Positions 1-12,760 of a stretch of 64,000 nucleotides of DNA are shown here, in pieces. The position numbers were made by a program, and so were the translations under genes. The stretch comes from Rhexocercosporidium sp. MPI-PUGE-AT-0058 (Eukaryota; Ascomycota; Leotiomycetes; Helotiales): NCBI GenBank assembly GCA_020746875.1, contig JAGTJL010000010.1:2294001-2358000 (forward strand), read 5' to 3'. The notes below the pieces were generated by a model. That model worked only from the letters and a program-made list of their open reading frames with translations. It did no database searches and was not told the DNA's origin. How positions within the stretch are numbered: the stretch's first letter is position 1; each line of letters begins with the position of its first letter.

Positions 1-524
1 GAGATAGCAATAGCGGCTTCAGTTTACTCTTAGCACATAGGGTCTTCACACTACCCAAAGCAGCCCAATGGGAGGTTGCAGTTCGCTTGTCCAACTTTCC
101 CAACGCGGCCAAGAATAACGAACCGGTACACACCGTCAATGTCAAACCATCCGGCATATTCAGATACCGATCCACCAATGTGACTAACGTACTCTTCTCG
201 CCATCTTCATGTCGTTTCAAGATCTCTAGGATACTAGCTCGCACTCCCCCAGGCAAAAGCACGATGTCCCACTCTTCAATACGAGCAAGTGCATCAATAA
301 GCGAGATGTCCCTGGCGATGGAAATTCCCTCGACGGATTTTGTGAGCTCAGTCTCACCTGCAATAAATAGTTGAAAGAATTCTGGACTGTCGGAGTTGCG
401 ATTTGCTTGCGAGAGGACCTCGATCGGTCCGTTGGCATCGAATGTGTTGAAGTCGGGGAAGAGTGGGATGAGGATTTTCAACGGGTGGGGATGCGAAGTA
501 TTCAATGCGCGGGGTGAGAACGCC
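1..524 (-). CDS. DJ-1/PfpI-family protein (3' end beyond window)
   Basis: The reading frame opens at an ATG and runs 174 codons without a stop off the left edge, so only the N-terminal part is present. The sequence fits the DJ-1/PfpI class I amidotransferase-like fold. It has an early beta-strand rich in Ile/Leu/Pro, then 'LLPGG' around residue 95, then 'VCTGSLFLAA' around residue 135. The Cys in VCTGS sits at the nucleophile elbow, and the following 'TSHWAAL' is typical of the isonitrile hydratase/GlxA-like branch. These proteins act as small-molecule hydratases or chaperone-like enzymes; the substrate cannot be told from sequence. No intron is needed in the visible part. Family membership is well supported, exact function is not. 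Confidence 0.8.
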
Positions 525-2042
525 ATGATAGTGGATGTTGATCGGGATCCAATATTAGAATAAAGGTTTTAGTTCGAAAAGTTGTCTGATGTTGCCTTTG
601 ATGTCTTCGTGTACATCTTATATGTGCAATTGTCGCAGAATGGCCCGAAAAGTGGGCCAGTCAGCCTCGACTCCAATGTCACCCTTGGTATAAAGACTTT
701 TATATCCGGCAATAGTGACCTAACACTGTCGTGTCAGACGGCATTAATCATACCTTCTCGGCTTTCATGTAGATTTATAGGTATAATATCTGCGTTGATA
801 ATGTGGTCGTGGGTGGATCTAAAAGCCAGAACGCGGGGCAAAGTTGCACCGTCAGACAGGACTCGGCTCGGCTCGGGTAGATGAGGAATTCGGTCGACTA
901 GTGTTATGCGTACAGTAGTTTGATAAGAAAGTTAATTAGTTTTGGTGGCAAAATACTTCGTAGGAACTGAAACATACTTGTTCCGGACGTGTCCTTGGAA
1001 CTGTTGGCTCAAAATACATTCCCTGGCACCCAAAACAACGAGATGCTCAATAGAGAAAAGGAGATACAATAGTAGCTAAGAACTGTCTACTGGCTAGAAG
1101 GGGCATACAAGCTTTAGATCCGTAAAACGTGGTCGAATTCTCGATGGCAGAACTTCCCAGATCCGGTGTTACTGGGAGTTTTCTATGGAAATCTTGCCTT
1201 GAAAAATACTCTGGTGGCACCCTCGCTCCTTCACAATACAAACTTAAACTAAAAGCCTCTTAAGAAAAAATCAAGACCTAGTCGGATTCTTCCCTGTCTC
1301 TGATCTGCTGTGAGCCACTCGGACTTCGGAATTCACATCGGCTGGTTTGATGACTAGTTCTCGCTTCCTCAAACAACTTGTTTACAAAGAAGGGGGCTCG
1401 CCTAAGTAGACAATAACCAACCAAAACTTAAGAATCTCTCTATTTTCCTATTTTAGAAGATTTTTTCCTTTTCAAACTCTACCTGAATAATCTCTAGAAG
1501 ATCTAAATCTGGCATGACAAATGATAACAAGACGAGCTACAAATCGCAGGGGAGGAGGGAAGCATGTGCCCGCTTCCTTTTGCAGAGCCCTTGGATACCG
1601 TATCTGATTGTCAAATCTCGGCCGCAACCCAGGGATCAACAGATGGCGTTCCAATAGACAAATCAGAAATAGAAAGCATCAGTGCGACAACGGACTTCCA
1701 AAGTCCGTTTCTTCCGTAATGTCGGCTAAAATGAAGCTATCTCGTGCTTGCATGCCCAGGACGTTGAACCTTGTCCTACAGAATTGGTAAGCAATCGTGC
1801 AATTAACCAACGTGTAAAACTCACTCGCTTGAGCAATATGCAGGGGAGAGAACGCCATTGATAGACGATCCAAGACTATTTCTTCTTGGCATGTTCTTGG
1901 CCCGATCTACCCCTCCTGGATATCCTCCGGGTTCTTCCCACTTATTTCAGAGGTTCATCCTAAGAAATTGTTTCCTACTTGTAATTGAAACCTCTTTCCG
2001 TCACATTCATTGTTCTAGACATAAAAAGTTTCAATTATCAAC
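525..2042. other. non-coding interval
   Basis: Divergent promoter space between the DJ-1/PfpI gene and the dienelactone hydrolase gene. Open frames here are short and look like no family. A short perfect palindrome with arms ACGGACTT lies near 1691-1709. Nothing else recognised. Confidence 0.5.
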
Positions 2043-3132
2043 ATGCGAATCCAAACGCAAATTCTGGCCCTCCTGGCCCCCTTTGCTCTTGCTTCGCCTG
2101 ACACTTATGGTTATGACCCGGCGCCACTCAAGCATGAGCATGCAGGTCAACTTTTCAATCGTGTATCCAGCAAATCCAAATGCCTCAGCGGTGTCCTCAC
2201 GGATACTAACTCTACTGGAAAATTCGAGAATGTCGGAGGCAGTTAGTAAAAGCGGCGTGTTTACCTCGTCCGAGCTGACCGAGGAACAGTCAACACGTAC
2301 CTGGCATACCCGCCAGGGAAGCCCAAGAAGACCGATATCGCGATCCTTTACCTTACTGATATTTTCGGAGTTAATCTCGTCAATAATAGATTGTGAGATC
2401 TTTTGAAAAAGCAACCTTGATAGCCCGAACTAATTGTTTTCTAGGCTGGCGGACAGTCTTGCTCTTGCAGGCTACTTTGTCGTTGAACCTGATCTCTTCA
2501 ATGGCGATCCCAGTACGAAGACTTTATCCTCCCTTTCGATTTGAAACGAACTCTGACATAATAATTCCATAGTTCGCATCGATCAATTAGGAGACCCAAG
2601 CTTCAATATAACCGCGTGGAGTGAACGTCATCCTCAAGCGGGAATTGATGCCATTGTCACTTCTACCATTGCAGCTATGCGTGGTAATTTGGGCGTCAAG
2701 AAAATTGGTGCTGTAGGATACTGCTTCGGCGGAAAATACGTTGCTAGATTTCTTGCTCCAGGCAAAGGGCTTGATGCAGGATTTACTGCTCATCCCAGTA
2801 ATGTTGTTGCAGAGGAATGGAAAGGAATTGCTGCTCCAATGAGCATCGCATATGGGGGTTCGTGCCTAACAGTCCCCCACCCCGCCTCTCAAGTCCCTGA
2901 TTCTTCAATTTACTAATGATAGACAGAGCTTGATGGATCAAGCACCCCAGCTCAACGTGCTGCAGCCGAAGCTATCTTCATTTCCACCAACATCACCTTC
3001 CAGACCAACCTGTACTCGAACGCTGAGCATGGTTTCGCTGTCAGAACGAACTTGTCGGATCCGCAGAAGGCATTTGCCCAAGAAAGTGCATATTTCCAGG
3101 CGGTGAGGTGGTTCGATGCTTGGGTCAAGTAA
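2043..3132 (+). CDS. Secreted dienelactone hydrolase family protein
   Basis: Spliced model: 2043-2241, 2290-2392, 2445-2512, 2573-2857, 2927-3132, giving 286 residues. Each intron (48-69 nt) has GT-AG ends, and removing them restores a continuous dienelactone-hydrolase sequence. For example, two stops after 'ENVGG' lie inside intron 1. Residues 1-18 form a signal peptide ending in ALAS. The alpha/beta-hydrolase triad is visible: Cys174 in GYCFGG, Asp221 in GELDG and His252 in EHGF. The family cleaves cyclic lactone esters such as dienelactone in aromatic-acid breakdown, but fungal secreted members are mostly uncharacterised. Length is normal for the fungal family. The start is the first ATG and gives the signal peptide. 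The neighbours are unrelated. Confidence 0.9.
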
Positions 3133-5352
3133 AGTGGGTAGCATGTCTAGGGGAAAAGCTATGATACGGCAGACCGTACTCGAGATGAGAAATAAAATTT
3201 GTCCCACTTCATCTAGCTCCACAGAGTTTGGTACATTTCCCTTCGCAAAGATAGTGAATAGTTTCATCAACAACAGCGCTTTATAAATCTGTGCATACTC
3301 AAATAACACAGATCATGAAGCAGCAACATCTTGCGATATGGTGATTACTGTGGCTATACTATACCAATGCAGAAGATCAAAAAGTAAACAAATTGGCTGA
3401 GCTTATTCTCGACTACTATAAGTTTTGATGCGATTGGGGAAAGGGCCGGCTATCAACTGAAACCGAGGTACTGTGGTAAGGAGGAACCTCGGATGCTTCT
3501 TTGTCACATGAGTGAGCCTGCTCTTCTCACGTATAGGAGACCAACACTGGACCGTTGTACAACAACACAACATCTTAGAAATATTCTATCTAATACATCG
3601 TTTTTCCTGCTTCTTTTTGGCCAATTACTACTCTTCAGATATGTGATATGTTTAGATTTGATAAATCTGTTATTTGCGAAGCTAGAAAGTCCCCCGTTGG
3701 CTCACCCATGCGACCTCTCTTGTTGTGTGGTGTTGGAAGTCGTTTCCTCCCACGGTACTCATTCTCTAGCTTACACGTTACTGTCAACAAATCCCTTTCT
3801 ATCGCCGCTCACATACGCTCTGGTCATCACGATTCAAAAGCATTCTAGCTATCATTGCCATCAGAGAACGTTTCCCATTATCCGATCTCAGAATGAGTAT
3901 TACCCCCTCCAATGATCTTACCCCAGCAAATTCAATCGTGGATCCAAGTGGATATGGCAGGGAACATAATTTACGGTGTCTTAAAGAAGGAAATTTGGCG
4001 TTTATAAATTATATACTTGCCCAACTTTCTAACGCTAGAGTGTAAAGAAAGCAGATTACCCCAGGCAAGCTGTTGGTGAGAATGAGGGAAATTGCCAAAA
4101 ATAACCAATATTTCATTCACTCCTGATAATTCTCGTCCTTTCAACCCCACTCCATTCACAAATCAGTCCTATTTTCGATATTCATCGTTTCCCATCCTCT
4201 TGACTGCTCCTCCACTTCCCCCACTTCCCACCCCCGACTATAAAACATCTTGCGTTCCTTGCAATATCTGGTATCAAATTCATTACCACTGTTACCGGAC
4301 TCTGCTAGAGGGAGGAGCAAGTCAATTTCAAATAATGCATATCCACCGCTTGCCGTGGCGCAGAGATAAAAGACTCTCAAATATCAAAATAACTCTTTCG
4401 GCTAAGTCAGTCCATCCGAAATTCATCCTGTCCACAGAATGTAGTGCTCAAGACTCTTGCTCTCGACATACCCACCACTCGCTATCATCTCGCAGCCCGA
4501 ACGTGTCACCATTACCACCCCTTTTCCAACTACTTCAGAACTTCCTACAAAGAAACCCCAACATCTCCTCATTTCCCACTCCATCCCCCTCTCCCTTGCT
4601 CTTCAAAGTAACTACCGCAAACCATCAACACCACGCATCATGCAGAACATTCCCAAACCAAGCCGAAATCTTCTGTTCTCCACTATAACTACCATTTTGT
4701 CGTGTCCGTTGCAGAAATGGCAACTGAGGGGAAGAAATACATCCTTGTCCTCCACTAAGTTATCATACACCAGTACTCCCTACTCCACGGCGCGAGTGAC
4801 TGTCAGTCTCCCCCTCCGCGGAATGAAATGCTGATACCCTGATGTCAATCTTTCTCTTCCCTTCACAGTCCTGTTCTGGAGCTCAAGCAGAACAACTTCC
4901 GATTTGCATGCATCGAACTCAAATCGACAACGTGCTGCCTTCGCACCACCTAGCTTGATCACTCCTAGCTCCTGTCGTTCTTGCTCCGCTTCTTCTACTG
5001 CCCTTGCTGCTGGATGTCCTTCCTCTTACGGCTTCTCAAGGTCCAAGGTAGGGATCAAGCACCGATGCAATCATCAACAAAACAGAAAACGGGCATTGGA
5101 CAAGTAGATATCATTTATATCCCACTGGATGATTCCATTATTCTCTATATTAACAATTTATCAATATCTGTGTCGATAGACTAGCTCCCTTGCACTCTTT
5201 AGGCCCAACCTACTCATAACAAATGGAATCAAATTCAACCCACTCCAGCCAAGAAAAGAACGTGGTCTCCCCAAAAGTCCCGCAGCCAAGAAAGTACTCC
5301 CCCAAGTAAACATGTACAAAACCCTCACGACTGTCCAGCTCAAGACAACATT
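3133..5352. other. non-coding interval
   Basis: About 2.2 kb between two convergent genes. Frames of up to 198 codons exist (3493-3915, 4092-4688). They are pyrimidine-rich, have Ser/Pro/Thr-biased translations, and lack domains or a credible signal peptide, so I do not call them. No repeat structure recognised. Confidence 0.45.
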
Positions 5353-6935
5353 CTACTTCTGCACAGCCCCATTCCCATTCAGAGGCTGTCTCCCTTCAGT
5401 CGGTGTGCCACTATACTCAGGCAACTCCTGTCCAACCTCCTCCTTCCTCCAGCCACCTGCCAATCCCTTCCCACCACCCTTCCTCTTGAAAATACACATG
5501 GCAATATAAACCACGCCCACAACACCAGCCACAACACCATAAACAATCTCGCCATTCTTAGTATTCTTGGCGAGCTTCAAGCCCAGACCGCCATTGATGA
5601 CAGCGAGGGCCATGAGGATCCGGCCGTACCAGATGTGGATGTGTGAGAAGATGCCGCGGGAGAGCGTGCGCTTGTATTGCAGGTGGTGGATTAAGCCGAA
5701 GATGGGTTGGAGGAGGAAGAGGGAAACGATGATTATGCCGAAGAGGGTGTGTGTTGTTGAGAGTTTCTGATGATAGAGTTAGTTTGATGGCATTGGATAA
5801 CGTGATTATGCTTGACAAGAAGAGAGCAGGATGTATCTCGGCGTATGAAAGTGCCAATCAGAAAAAGAGGGGCTTACCATTGACTTCATATTCTTCAACT
5901 TGACACCTAGACCCAAACCCACCAACATAGCACACAGACTCAAAAGCTGCAACACCCCATGCACGATCATACTTCCGCCCATACGCATGAACATGGCACC
6001 GAAGGGGAAGAGTAGCACGACGACAACACCCATCACAATACCGTGTGCTTTCTGGTAATCGGCCATAGCGCCGTTTTTCGCGCTGCCAAATGTGACGCCG
6101 CCAGTGTTCGTGTTTCCATTGCCTGTCGGACTACCTGTGGGGTTGCCACTCGAAGGACTTGTTGGAGAGGATCCTGAAGTCGCACCGCCTGCAATGAAGG
6201 GATTCGAGTCTGAAGCGATAGATGCTTGCGAGAGATCCACCTTTGCCTGAATACCGTCGACAGCATGTTGGCGCAAAGTCGCAGATGTTGATGCAGAGTT
6301 GATAGGAGATCCCGGATTCCAAGCTACGATGAAGGGAGAGTTCGAAGCAGTTGAATCGGATTGGAGCGTACACGAGGTGCCTATCCCACGCAGTTAGTAT
6401 TGTTTATCCTTGGTGTGTTATTCCAATCATGACCGCCCGTTCAACACATGAAATCGCATCAGTCGGGGGGAAGGGAGACCCACATCGAACATTCGCAATC
6501 ATCTTTCCATTCACAATCCCCGAGCCCGCCAACAACTGCAGGCCAGCTTGGAGTGTATCATCAGCCTGTGGCTCGACCTGTCCCGTCCCCTTCCTTCCGC
6601 TGAGCGTAACATTCCCGCTCCCATCAGCGTACATGACGAAGATAGTCGCGCCTGCCATCTGGCTGCCGATACCCAGCGCGACCCATTGGTAAGATGTCGG
6701 CGCTTCGATGTGGAAGTAGAGGGGTCCTGTTGAGGAGGCGGAGATTGATGATCCGGAGGGGATGCCCACGCTGTATGTTAGGCCATCGGATTTGGGGGAG
6801 AATGCGAATTGTGCTGTAGAGAGGGTGGCTGTTTGTATATTAGTATTGAAGGTATCTATACCCGGAAATGGAATGAAGCGCACCGAGTCCCGTAACTGCC
6901 CAAGCCAACGATTGTTGCAATCGTGACGTCTTCAT
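5353..6935 (-). CDS. DOMON (CDH-type cytochrome) - cytochrome b561 membrane protein
   Basis: Exons 6884-6935, 6484-6828, 5878-6380 and 5353-5766 give 437 residues. Order: signal peptide (1-17); DOMON/cellobiose-dehydrogenase-like cytochrome domain (about 20-170) with 'MAGATIFVMYADG'; a Gly/Ser/Thr linker; and a five- to six-helix cytochrome b561/ferric-reductase-like domain (about 205-370). That domain keeps several membrane histidines (AHGIVMG, IVHGV, TTHTLFG, HIHIWYGR) suited to two b hemes. A basic cytosolic tail follows. Such proteins move electrons across the plasma membrane, with the DOMON heme facing outward. Partners in fungi are poorly known; the flavoproteins elsewhere in this window are conceivable donors, but that is inference. 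Introns of 55, 103 and 111 nt have normal splice sites and phases. Confidence 0.92.
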
Positions 6936-7111
6936 TGTGTGTACTATTGTTGTTGATGATGTTGTTGTTGTTGTTGTCCAAACCGAGGAGGAAGTCGAGA
7001 AGCAAAACAAAAGAAGCGAGGAATCGATGTGCAAAGAAACAAACCTATACCAACAACCGTTTTTTTTATTTTCTTCGAAGCTGAGGGGTGAGGTCAAATA
7101 TGTACCAAGTC

Positions 7112-7178
7112 AGCCCAGCCCAGCCAGCCCAGAGCAGTCGCAATCCACAAGGCTACTTAGTGGTAGGCTGGGCTGGGC
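7112..7178. repeat. GC-rich inverted repeat (AGCCC / GGGCT arrays)
   Basis: Tandem AGCCC units at 7112-7130 are mirrored by GGGCT units at 7165-7190. A stem of about 13 bp with a loop of about 40 nt could form. It lies about 180-250 bp upstream of the DOMON-b561 start, so it may be a promoter element or a repeat artefact. Confidence 0.5.
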
Positions 7179-7357
7179 TAAGGCTGGGCTACCACGGACC
7201 CCTGAACAGCCGGAGGGTTGGGTGTGACCTCCCCTGTTTCCCCATATCCGTATCCACGAGCCCTGCCAGCGGCCTGAATTGGAGTATGGAAGTACCGGGT
7301 ACACATACTTTGCACATACAGACAGACAAGGTTTGACGGATCATCTTCCCATCTCGC

Positions 7358-7386
7358 CCTTCCCTTCCCTTCCCTTCCCTTCCCCC
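7358..7386 (+). repeat. CCCTT pentanucleotide repeat
   Basis: About five perfect CCCTT units in a row, in non-coding DNA. Confidence 0.8.
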
Positions 7387-8085
7387 CTCACTTTTCTTTG
7401 CCAACGTAGAAGCAGAAGAAGAACACAGACCGTAGTCCGGGGTGCTGCTGCGGTAGAAATTAAATTGCGAATTTGAGTAGCTAAACTCTTTCCAGCTGCA
7501 CGTACCGCACCCTGCAAACCTTCCCTTTCGAAACACAAATAATACAAATAACAGAAAATAACACACACACACACACGGAGACCAAGAGAGTTCAAACCCA
7601 GCCAAGAAACATATCACATTCCTCGAGGAACGCTCACTGCAAGTTCCTGCCCTGCGCCTCCACAGGAAACGAAAGCTTCTGAAATAGCCTCCTGCTCATT
7701 GGCCAGCCTCACCCCCCTGATACCGTAAGCTCGCCTTAAGCCCAGGTCAGCCATTGGCGCCAGTCCGCATACAGCTGAAACATCCCACATCGAGACTTCC
7801 CGATGCCTTTTTCTGGACTCTTCTCACATATCGGACTCCTGGCTGGGGTCCTGGCTGGCTGGCTGGGGAAAGATCGACGAAGGTCTGAGGACGAAGTTAC
7901 AGTATCCGCTGGAACCAATGGGAAGCTGTGTGTTGGATGACATGCAGAAGCTACGATGTACCAATTGGCAGCACCCTTCCATCTCAGCGATGCACCTCTC
8001 GGCCACCGAGCGTGACCCCAGGGCATCTAACTCCAATCACAATGCAAGCTGGCTGATCCCTTATCCCTTATCAACTGTTATCTGG

Positions 8086-8115
8086 TACGGTACTACTGTA
8101 CAGTACAGTACCGTA
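8086..8115. repeat. 30-bp near-perfect palindrome
   Basis: Arms TACGGTACT and AGTACCGTA enclose a centre that is itself almost self-complementary (CTGTACAG). No gene is nearby. Confidence 0.75.
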
Positions 8116-8810
8116 TAGTGTACTTCGTACGATGTAGGACCGATCAGGCCAAGAGAGGGTTACGCGTTTTTCTGTCCCTCTCTCCAACAGCGGCCGCAGT
8201 GACTGACTGACAGCTGTCTGAGTGTGCGTACGTAGATCCTCACTGTCGTCATCGTCGCATTCCTCTCCCGCCAACTATAGATAGTACCGCAGGTGGTGGA
8301 GAGTGTCAAACCACGATCGCCGTCTCCGCCGTCTCCGCCGTCTTGCACGAATTGGAGAGGTAGCTAGCCGAGGATCATACAGTACTCACGGTGATTAGTT
8401 TGATGAGTGATCGTCTGTTGAATGGACTCTTGAGAAGAAGTGTGAGGCAGAGCATCGGATCAGAATGCGACATCCTAGGCTTGCCCACTTAAAATAAGCT
8501 TCAAATATGGTGGCTGCCTCCCTTGACTGGCTCCCGTCGCCTGTTATGTCACTTTTGCAGGTCCTTGTCTTCTGACAACCTGTCAACTGTAAACTAAACA
8601 TCATCTCATCTCATCTTAACTCATTTATCATCTTCTTCCTGTACCTCTTCGGCTTCGTTTCCACATCCTTCAACCAACAAACACAATCCGGAAATTTGAA
8701 TGCGAAAAACTCTTACGTGATTCTTTCTTGGAGCTCATCTGTTTAATTGTTTAAGGTTTACCTTTTCCCGGAAAATTAGAGGGGGCCAAATATGGAGTTC
8801 GGGTCTGGGT

Positions 8811-8845
8811 ATTCATCCCTCCATCCCTCCATCCCTCCATCCATA
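8811..8845 (+). repeat. CCATCCCT-type tandem repeat
   Basis: Four degenerate 8-bp units of CATCCCTC in non-coding DNA. Confidence 0.75.
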
Positions 8846-10445
8846 CCCACAACCCAGCAATACCCGTGCACATTGCACCAGCGCATTCGAATCCGATGCC
8901 CCCCCACTTCAGTTCGTTCATCCCATGGACTGCGCTGCACTGCCGGAACTAATTCGAAGTACCTAGGCGAGACAGGGAATGTGACCAATCAAAAATGTGA
9001 CGTTTGACAGCCCTTTCAATCCCGATTACTGTACTGCTGCAGGGGCTGTCCTCAGGGGGTCAAAGGTACGCCAAAGTAACCTTTACAGGCTTCTCCTTCC
9101 GCGCTTCTGTTTTCCGTGTTGGGGTTCGCGTACAGGTACCCGGGCTTCGCTTGTCCTGCCACAACACTCACGATAATAAACATGGACGTGTAGCTTTTGT
9201 GGCTGAGGTTAGTTCACACAGAAACAAAGTTCCGAAACGCCTCTGTTAAATTCACCTGTCAGCCAAGAAGAGGATTTTACCCGTCATGATGAAGAGAGGT
9301 TCAGGTGACAGCTCGGAAGCTACCCGACCTTGAGAGATCATCATCACTTCATCAAAACATACTTCAGGAGTCGTCTTGCTTCTGAAAGCTTGCCTAACTA
9401 GGAAACTTACGCAGATGGTTCTGTTTGCTGCTTCATCATGGATCAAACAACTCAGCAATGATCTTCATGCCAACGCTTGACAACAAGCAGTCAAGATATA
9501 TCTCTCAAATTCACCGCGTATCCCTTTGCCTCTTTCTTCAGATCGTATCAATGATTTCGGTGCAGTGCCAGATCATCTTTCCAATCTGACGAAAGAAGGC
9601 AAATTTGCAGAGCGTTGAGTACAAGTTGAGTGAGGTAGAGCTATGAGCAGGATATTCGCGTGATGCCCCTATCCCCGTCCAGCACCGACTCTGTCGTGGC
9701 GAACCCACACAAGACCTGGTCCTGGAGACTTATGACCATAGCATTGTACTCTCATTCCAATCTGGTCTCGGCTAAAAATTCATGGATTTCGCCAATTCTG
9801 ATGGAATTACGAGCCGGGAACCCCGCGCCACTTACTGCAACCTCCTTTCATGAAGAGTAGTCAGTCTGTTGAGCAAATGGCTCCCTGGTGGCTTGGCGGA
9901 CTGGATGTGATGAAAACATCAGGACATGACTTTTGCCATGGTTCGGACACTAGTTCAGCTGGTAGTCAACAAGAGACCTCTTTTAAACGGAATACGGATA
10001 CAGTAGCCGAGTTATCGAACGCTTCTTGCATTAACGCATGACGCAAAATGCGAAGCTTGTCTTTCATCCCTCTCAAACGTTTCCGCGAAACTTCGGTACT
10101 AGCACTGCCACCTATTCGACTAGCAAGGCACCGCTGGGCTACTAAAGGCAGTAGACCGGTCGAGGTCGTGAAAAGTGGCAGTTGGGTTTATGTAATAGCT
10201 TATTATTCTATATCCGAATCTCCCTCGAAGTCAGCGTTCGTTGCTGCGCAGGTCGTGAAAACCTACCCAGTCCTGTTTTAAGGTAACGGCAAGGACTCAC
10301 AACTTCGCACGATCGGTCCTAATCAAGAAAAGTAAGTTTAACAGTACAGCTACGGAAATTTCCACATAATTAAACCATACATACGCTGCATAACTTGTGC
10401 CATGAACGTCTCCCCTCCAAAGATATTTCTACAATCAAGACAACA

Positions 10446-12656
10446 ATGACAAACATGCCTGAGGAGAAGTACTCAAAGCTACCGTTCGAACAAGCACCGG
10501 CTTCGGCCATGAACGATGCTCGCTCCTCCAAAGCACAGGACATATTCCATCGACGGAAGGCTGAACGCATGCCCTTCGTCAGCCCGCCAGTGATCTTCGA
10601 CGAAAAAGGAGGCTTCAAATACCATCACCATGAAGACGCGACTATCATTGGTAAACTTAGACCTGGGATTTATCGACAGCAACATACGCTGACGATCCCC
10701 AGAACTCTTTTACGACCTGTTCTTCGTCGCAAATTTGTCCAACCTGACGAATTATTCCAAGATCAGCGACCGGGCTTCTTTGACGCAGTACATAGGTATG
10801 ATTTTCTTCTAGAACACGAATTCGTCTACTTACACATCATTATAGGATGGTTCTCCATAATATGGGCAACCTGGTTCCAGGTCTCAATGTTCGATGGTCA
10901 GTTCCCTCCCCTAAATTTCCAGCCAAACCCTAACCAAATTTTCACAGTCCGCTTCGGCTCAGACTCCCTCATCTACCGCCTCTTCAAAGTAATTCAGTTC
11001 TGCGTAATGATAGCCCTCGCCGCCGAATCCTCCAATTTCGCTCCTGAACGTTTTAACCTGGGGGACAGCAAAACTATCGACTCCTTCCGCATCATTGACT
11101 GCATCCTCCTCATCTCGCGCGCAGCACTCATCTGCGAGTATTTGATTCCCCTGCTGTACATGCTCAAGAAACGCCAAAGAAGAGTCACCAAACTGTTCCT
11201 CCCGCTTCTCCTCTGCTGCTTGACATTCTTCATCAGCGCTCTCATCTACGCTTCGATTCTGCCGACGTTCTCGGAAAGCGGGTATGGCCAACATGCCTAC
11301 CGTGCTTGGTACATTATCCTGGGCTTTGAAGTCATTTCAATCCTGGCCATCTCGAGTATCTGGCGAGTGGTAAGTTTCAAGCACACGCACGTAGTGAAAC
11401 GGATGGGTCTTTTGACCATCATCATTCTCGGAGAAGGCGTCTTGAATGCGGCGAGAGAGCTATCGAATACGGCACGGAACTCTGGATGGACTCGCGATGC
11501 TTTTGGACAGGCTCTGGTGGCGTCTCTGGTCATTGTAAGCTGGGCTCCCGAGAGCACTCGAAGTGGGAGGGGCTGCTGGCTAACGTGGAATGGCAGTACA
11601 TGATCTGGGACTTGTATTTTGGCAAGATCCCGGACGAACATTTCGGGACGTTGAAGCAGCAGGTGTATACTATGCTGTAAGTACCTTCTCATTCCTCGTT
11701 TCTCAAACATCTAACCAAACATCAGACACTATCCCTTCCATTTGGCTCTCGCCCTCGTTCTAGAGGGCCAAGTCGTCTGGACCCAGATCGCAAACGTAGG
11801 GGCTAGAGCAGTTCGACTATTTGCTCCAGCAACTGCCATACTTATATCCAACGACTCTGCAGCCGTGCAAGTTCAGAAGTTGAATGAAACGTTCTATTCC
11901 ATCCTCAACGATATCAAATACAAGAATTTCTTCCCCCTGTACGTTCTTCTCCAAAAAAAAAAGAAATCAACTTTTCTTCTTTGGGATATCACAACAATTC
12001 CTAACCCATTCCTAGACAAGAGATACAGGACTCCTTCAACGCAACATACACAGCGGTCCTAGCCCAGAACGACACATCAATCTCCAGCACTCTCGACTCC
12101 GTCGTAACACTCATCTACAACGGCCTCCTAGCCGACGCGGGCATCCAGATCAACGACAAAACCACGCGAGAGATCGCCAATACCTCAACCCAACGCGGGA
12201 ATAGGACAGTCGGTACGCTGACCTCAGATGCGTACTCGCAACTTTTCGGCGTCTCGTTCATCTATTACCTTGTTACTGCTGGTATTGCCTTGATCATGCT
12301 TGGCGTCTTTCGCTGGTTGGTATTACTGAGGAAGGATGTTTTTGATCGGCTTGCTATTGGGATTAGGATGTTGCTCGGTTTGCTACTTTGTATGCTGAGT
12401 TTACTGGTCGTACAAAGGAGGGGCGATTTGGTGAATAAGTATACGGGCAGTGGGTGGTTTCTAGCGACGTTTTTGTTGGCGCTGGGCGTTGGTAAGCTCT
12501 CTTTGGTCCTCATTGAGGTGGCATGTGCTGATGATGACAGTTGGTTTGTTTGATCGAATCCTAGATCAATTGGGTATTTGGAAGTACCAGGGCAGGCCTC
12601 AATTCAGTAAAATGTTCCGACGGAGGAGAGCGATGGTTCAAAGTACGACTGAGTGA
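10446..12656 (+). CDS. LtrA (low temperature requirement A) family membrane protein
   Basis: Exons 10446-10896, 10948-11534, 11597-11676, 11726-11938, 12016-12491, 12541-12656; 640 residues. A hydrophilic N-terminus (about 1-110) precedes a polytopic membrane region. That region has conserved LtrA segments: 'WFQVSMFDVRF' across the first splice, the 'AWYIILGFEV' helix, and 'SFKHTHVVKRMGLL' followed by 'ILGEG'. More helices lie in the C-terminal half. The family is of unknown biochemical function; it was named for a Listeria cold-growth locus and is expanded in fungi. Start chosen at ATG 10446 (CAACAATG context). Oddity: the usual N-terminal motif of the form ELFFDL plus a complete first helix is replaced by 'FFDAVHRYDF', which may reflect a deletion. 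Confidence 0.87.
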
Positions 12657-12760
12657 TGCTGTGGAACAAAATTGGTTTGGAACTCTCTGTTTGTAGCCCG
12701 TGTCTGGTACGCAACTATTTATAGACGTTCAATTGATTCAGTTCTCCGTCCGAATCTGAC

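Larger units (their letters stand above)
6936..10445. other. 3.5-kb non-coding, repeat-rich interval
   Basis: No credible gene. It contains simple repeats near the start of the DOMON-b561 gene, including a TTG/GTT microsatellite at about 6945-6977 and a CA run at about 7561-7576, plus the GC-rich inverted repeat, pyrimidine repeats and palindrome listed separately. From 8.4 to 10.4 kb I see nothing organised. Confidence 0.5.

Noticed and set aside
2242..2289. Two in-frame stops in the dienelactone hydrolase suggesting a broken gene
   Set aside because: They sit within a 48-nt intron with GTTAGT donor, GCTGAC branch site and CAG acceptor.
3493..4688. Two long plus-strand frames (140 and 198 codons)
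   Set aside because: Low-complexity Ser/Pro/Thr/Phe translations from pyrimidine-rich DNA, no domain, no intron or start context.
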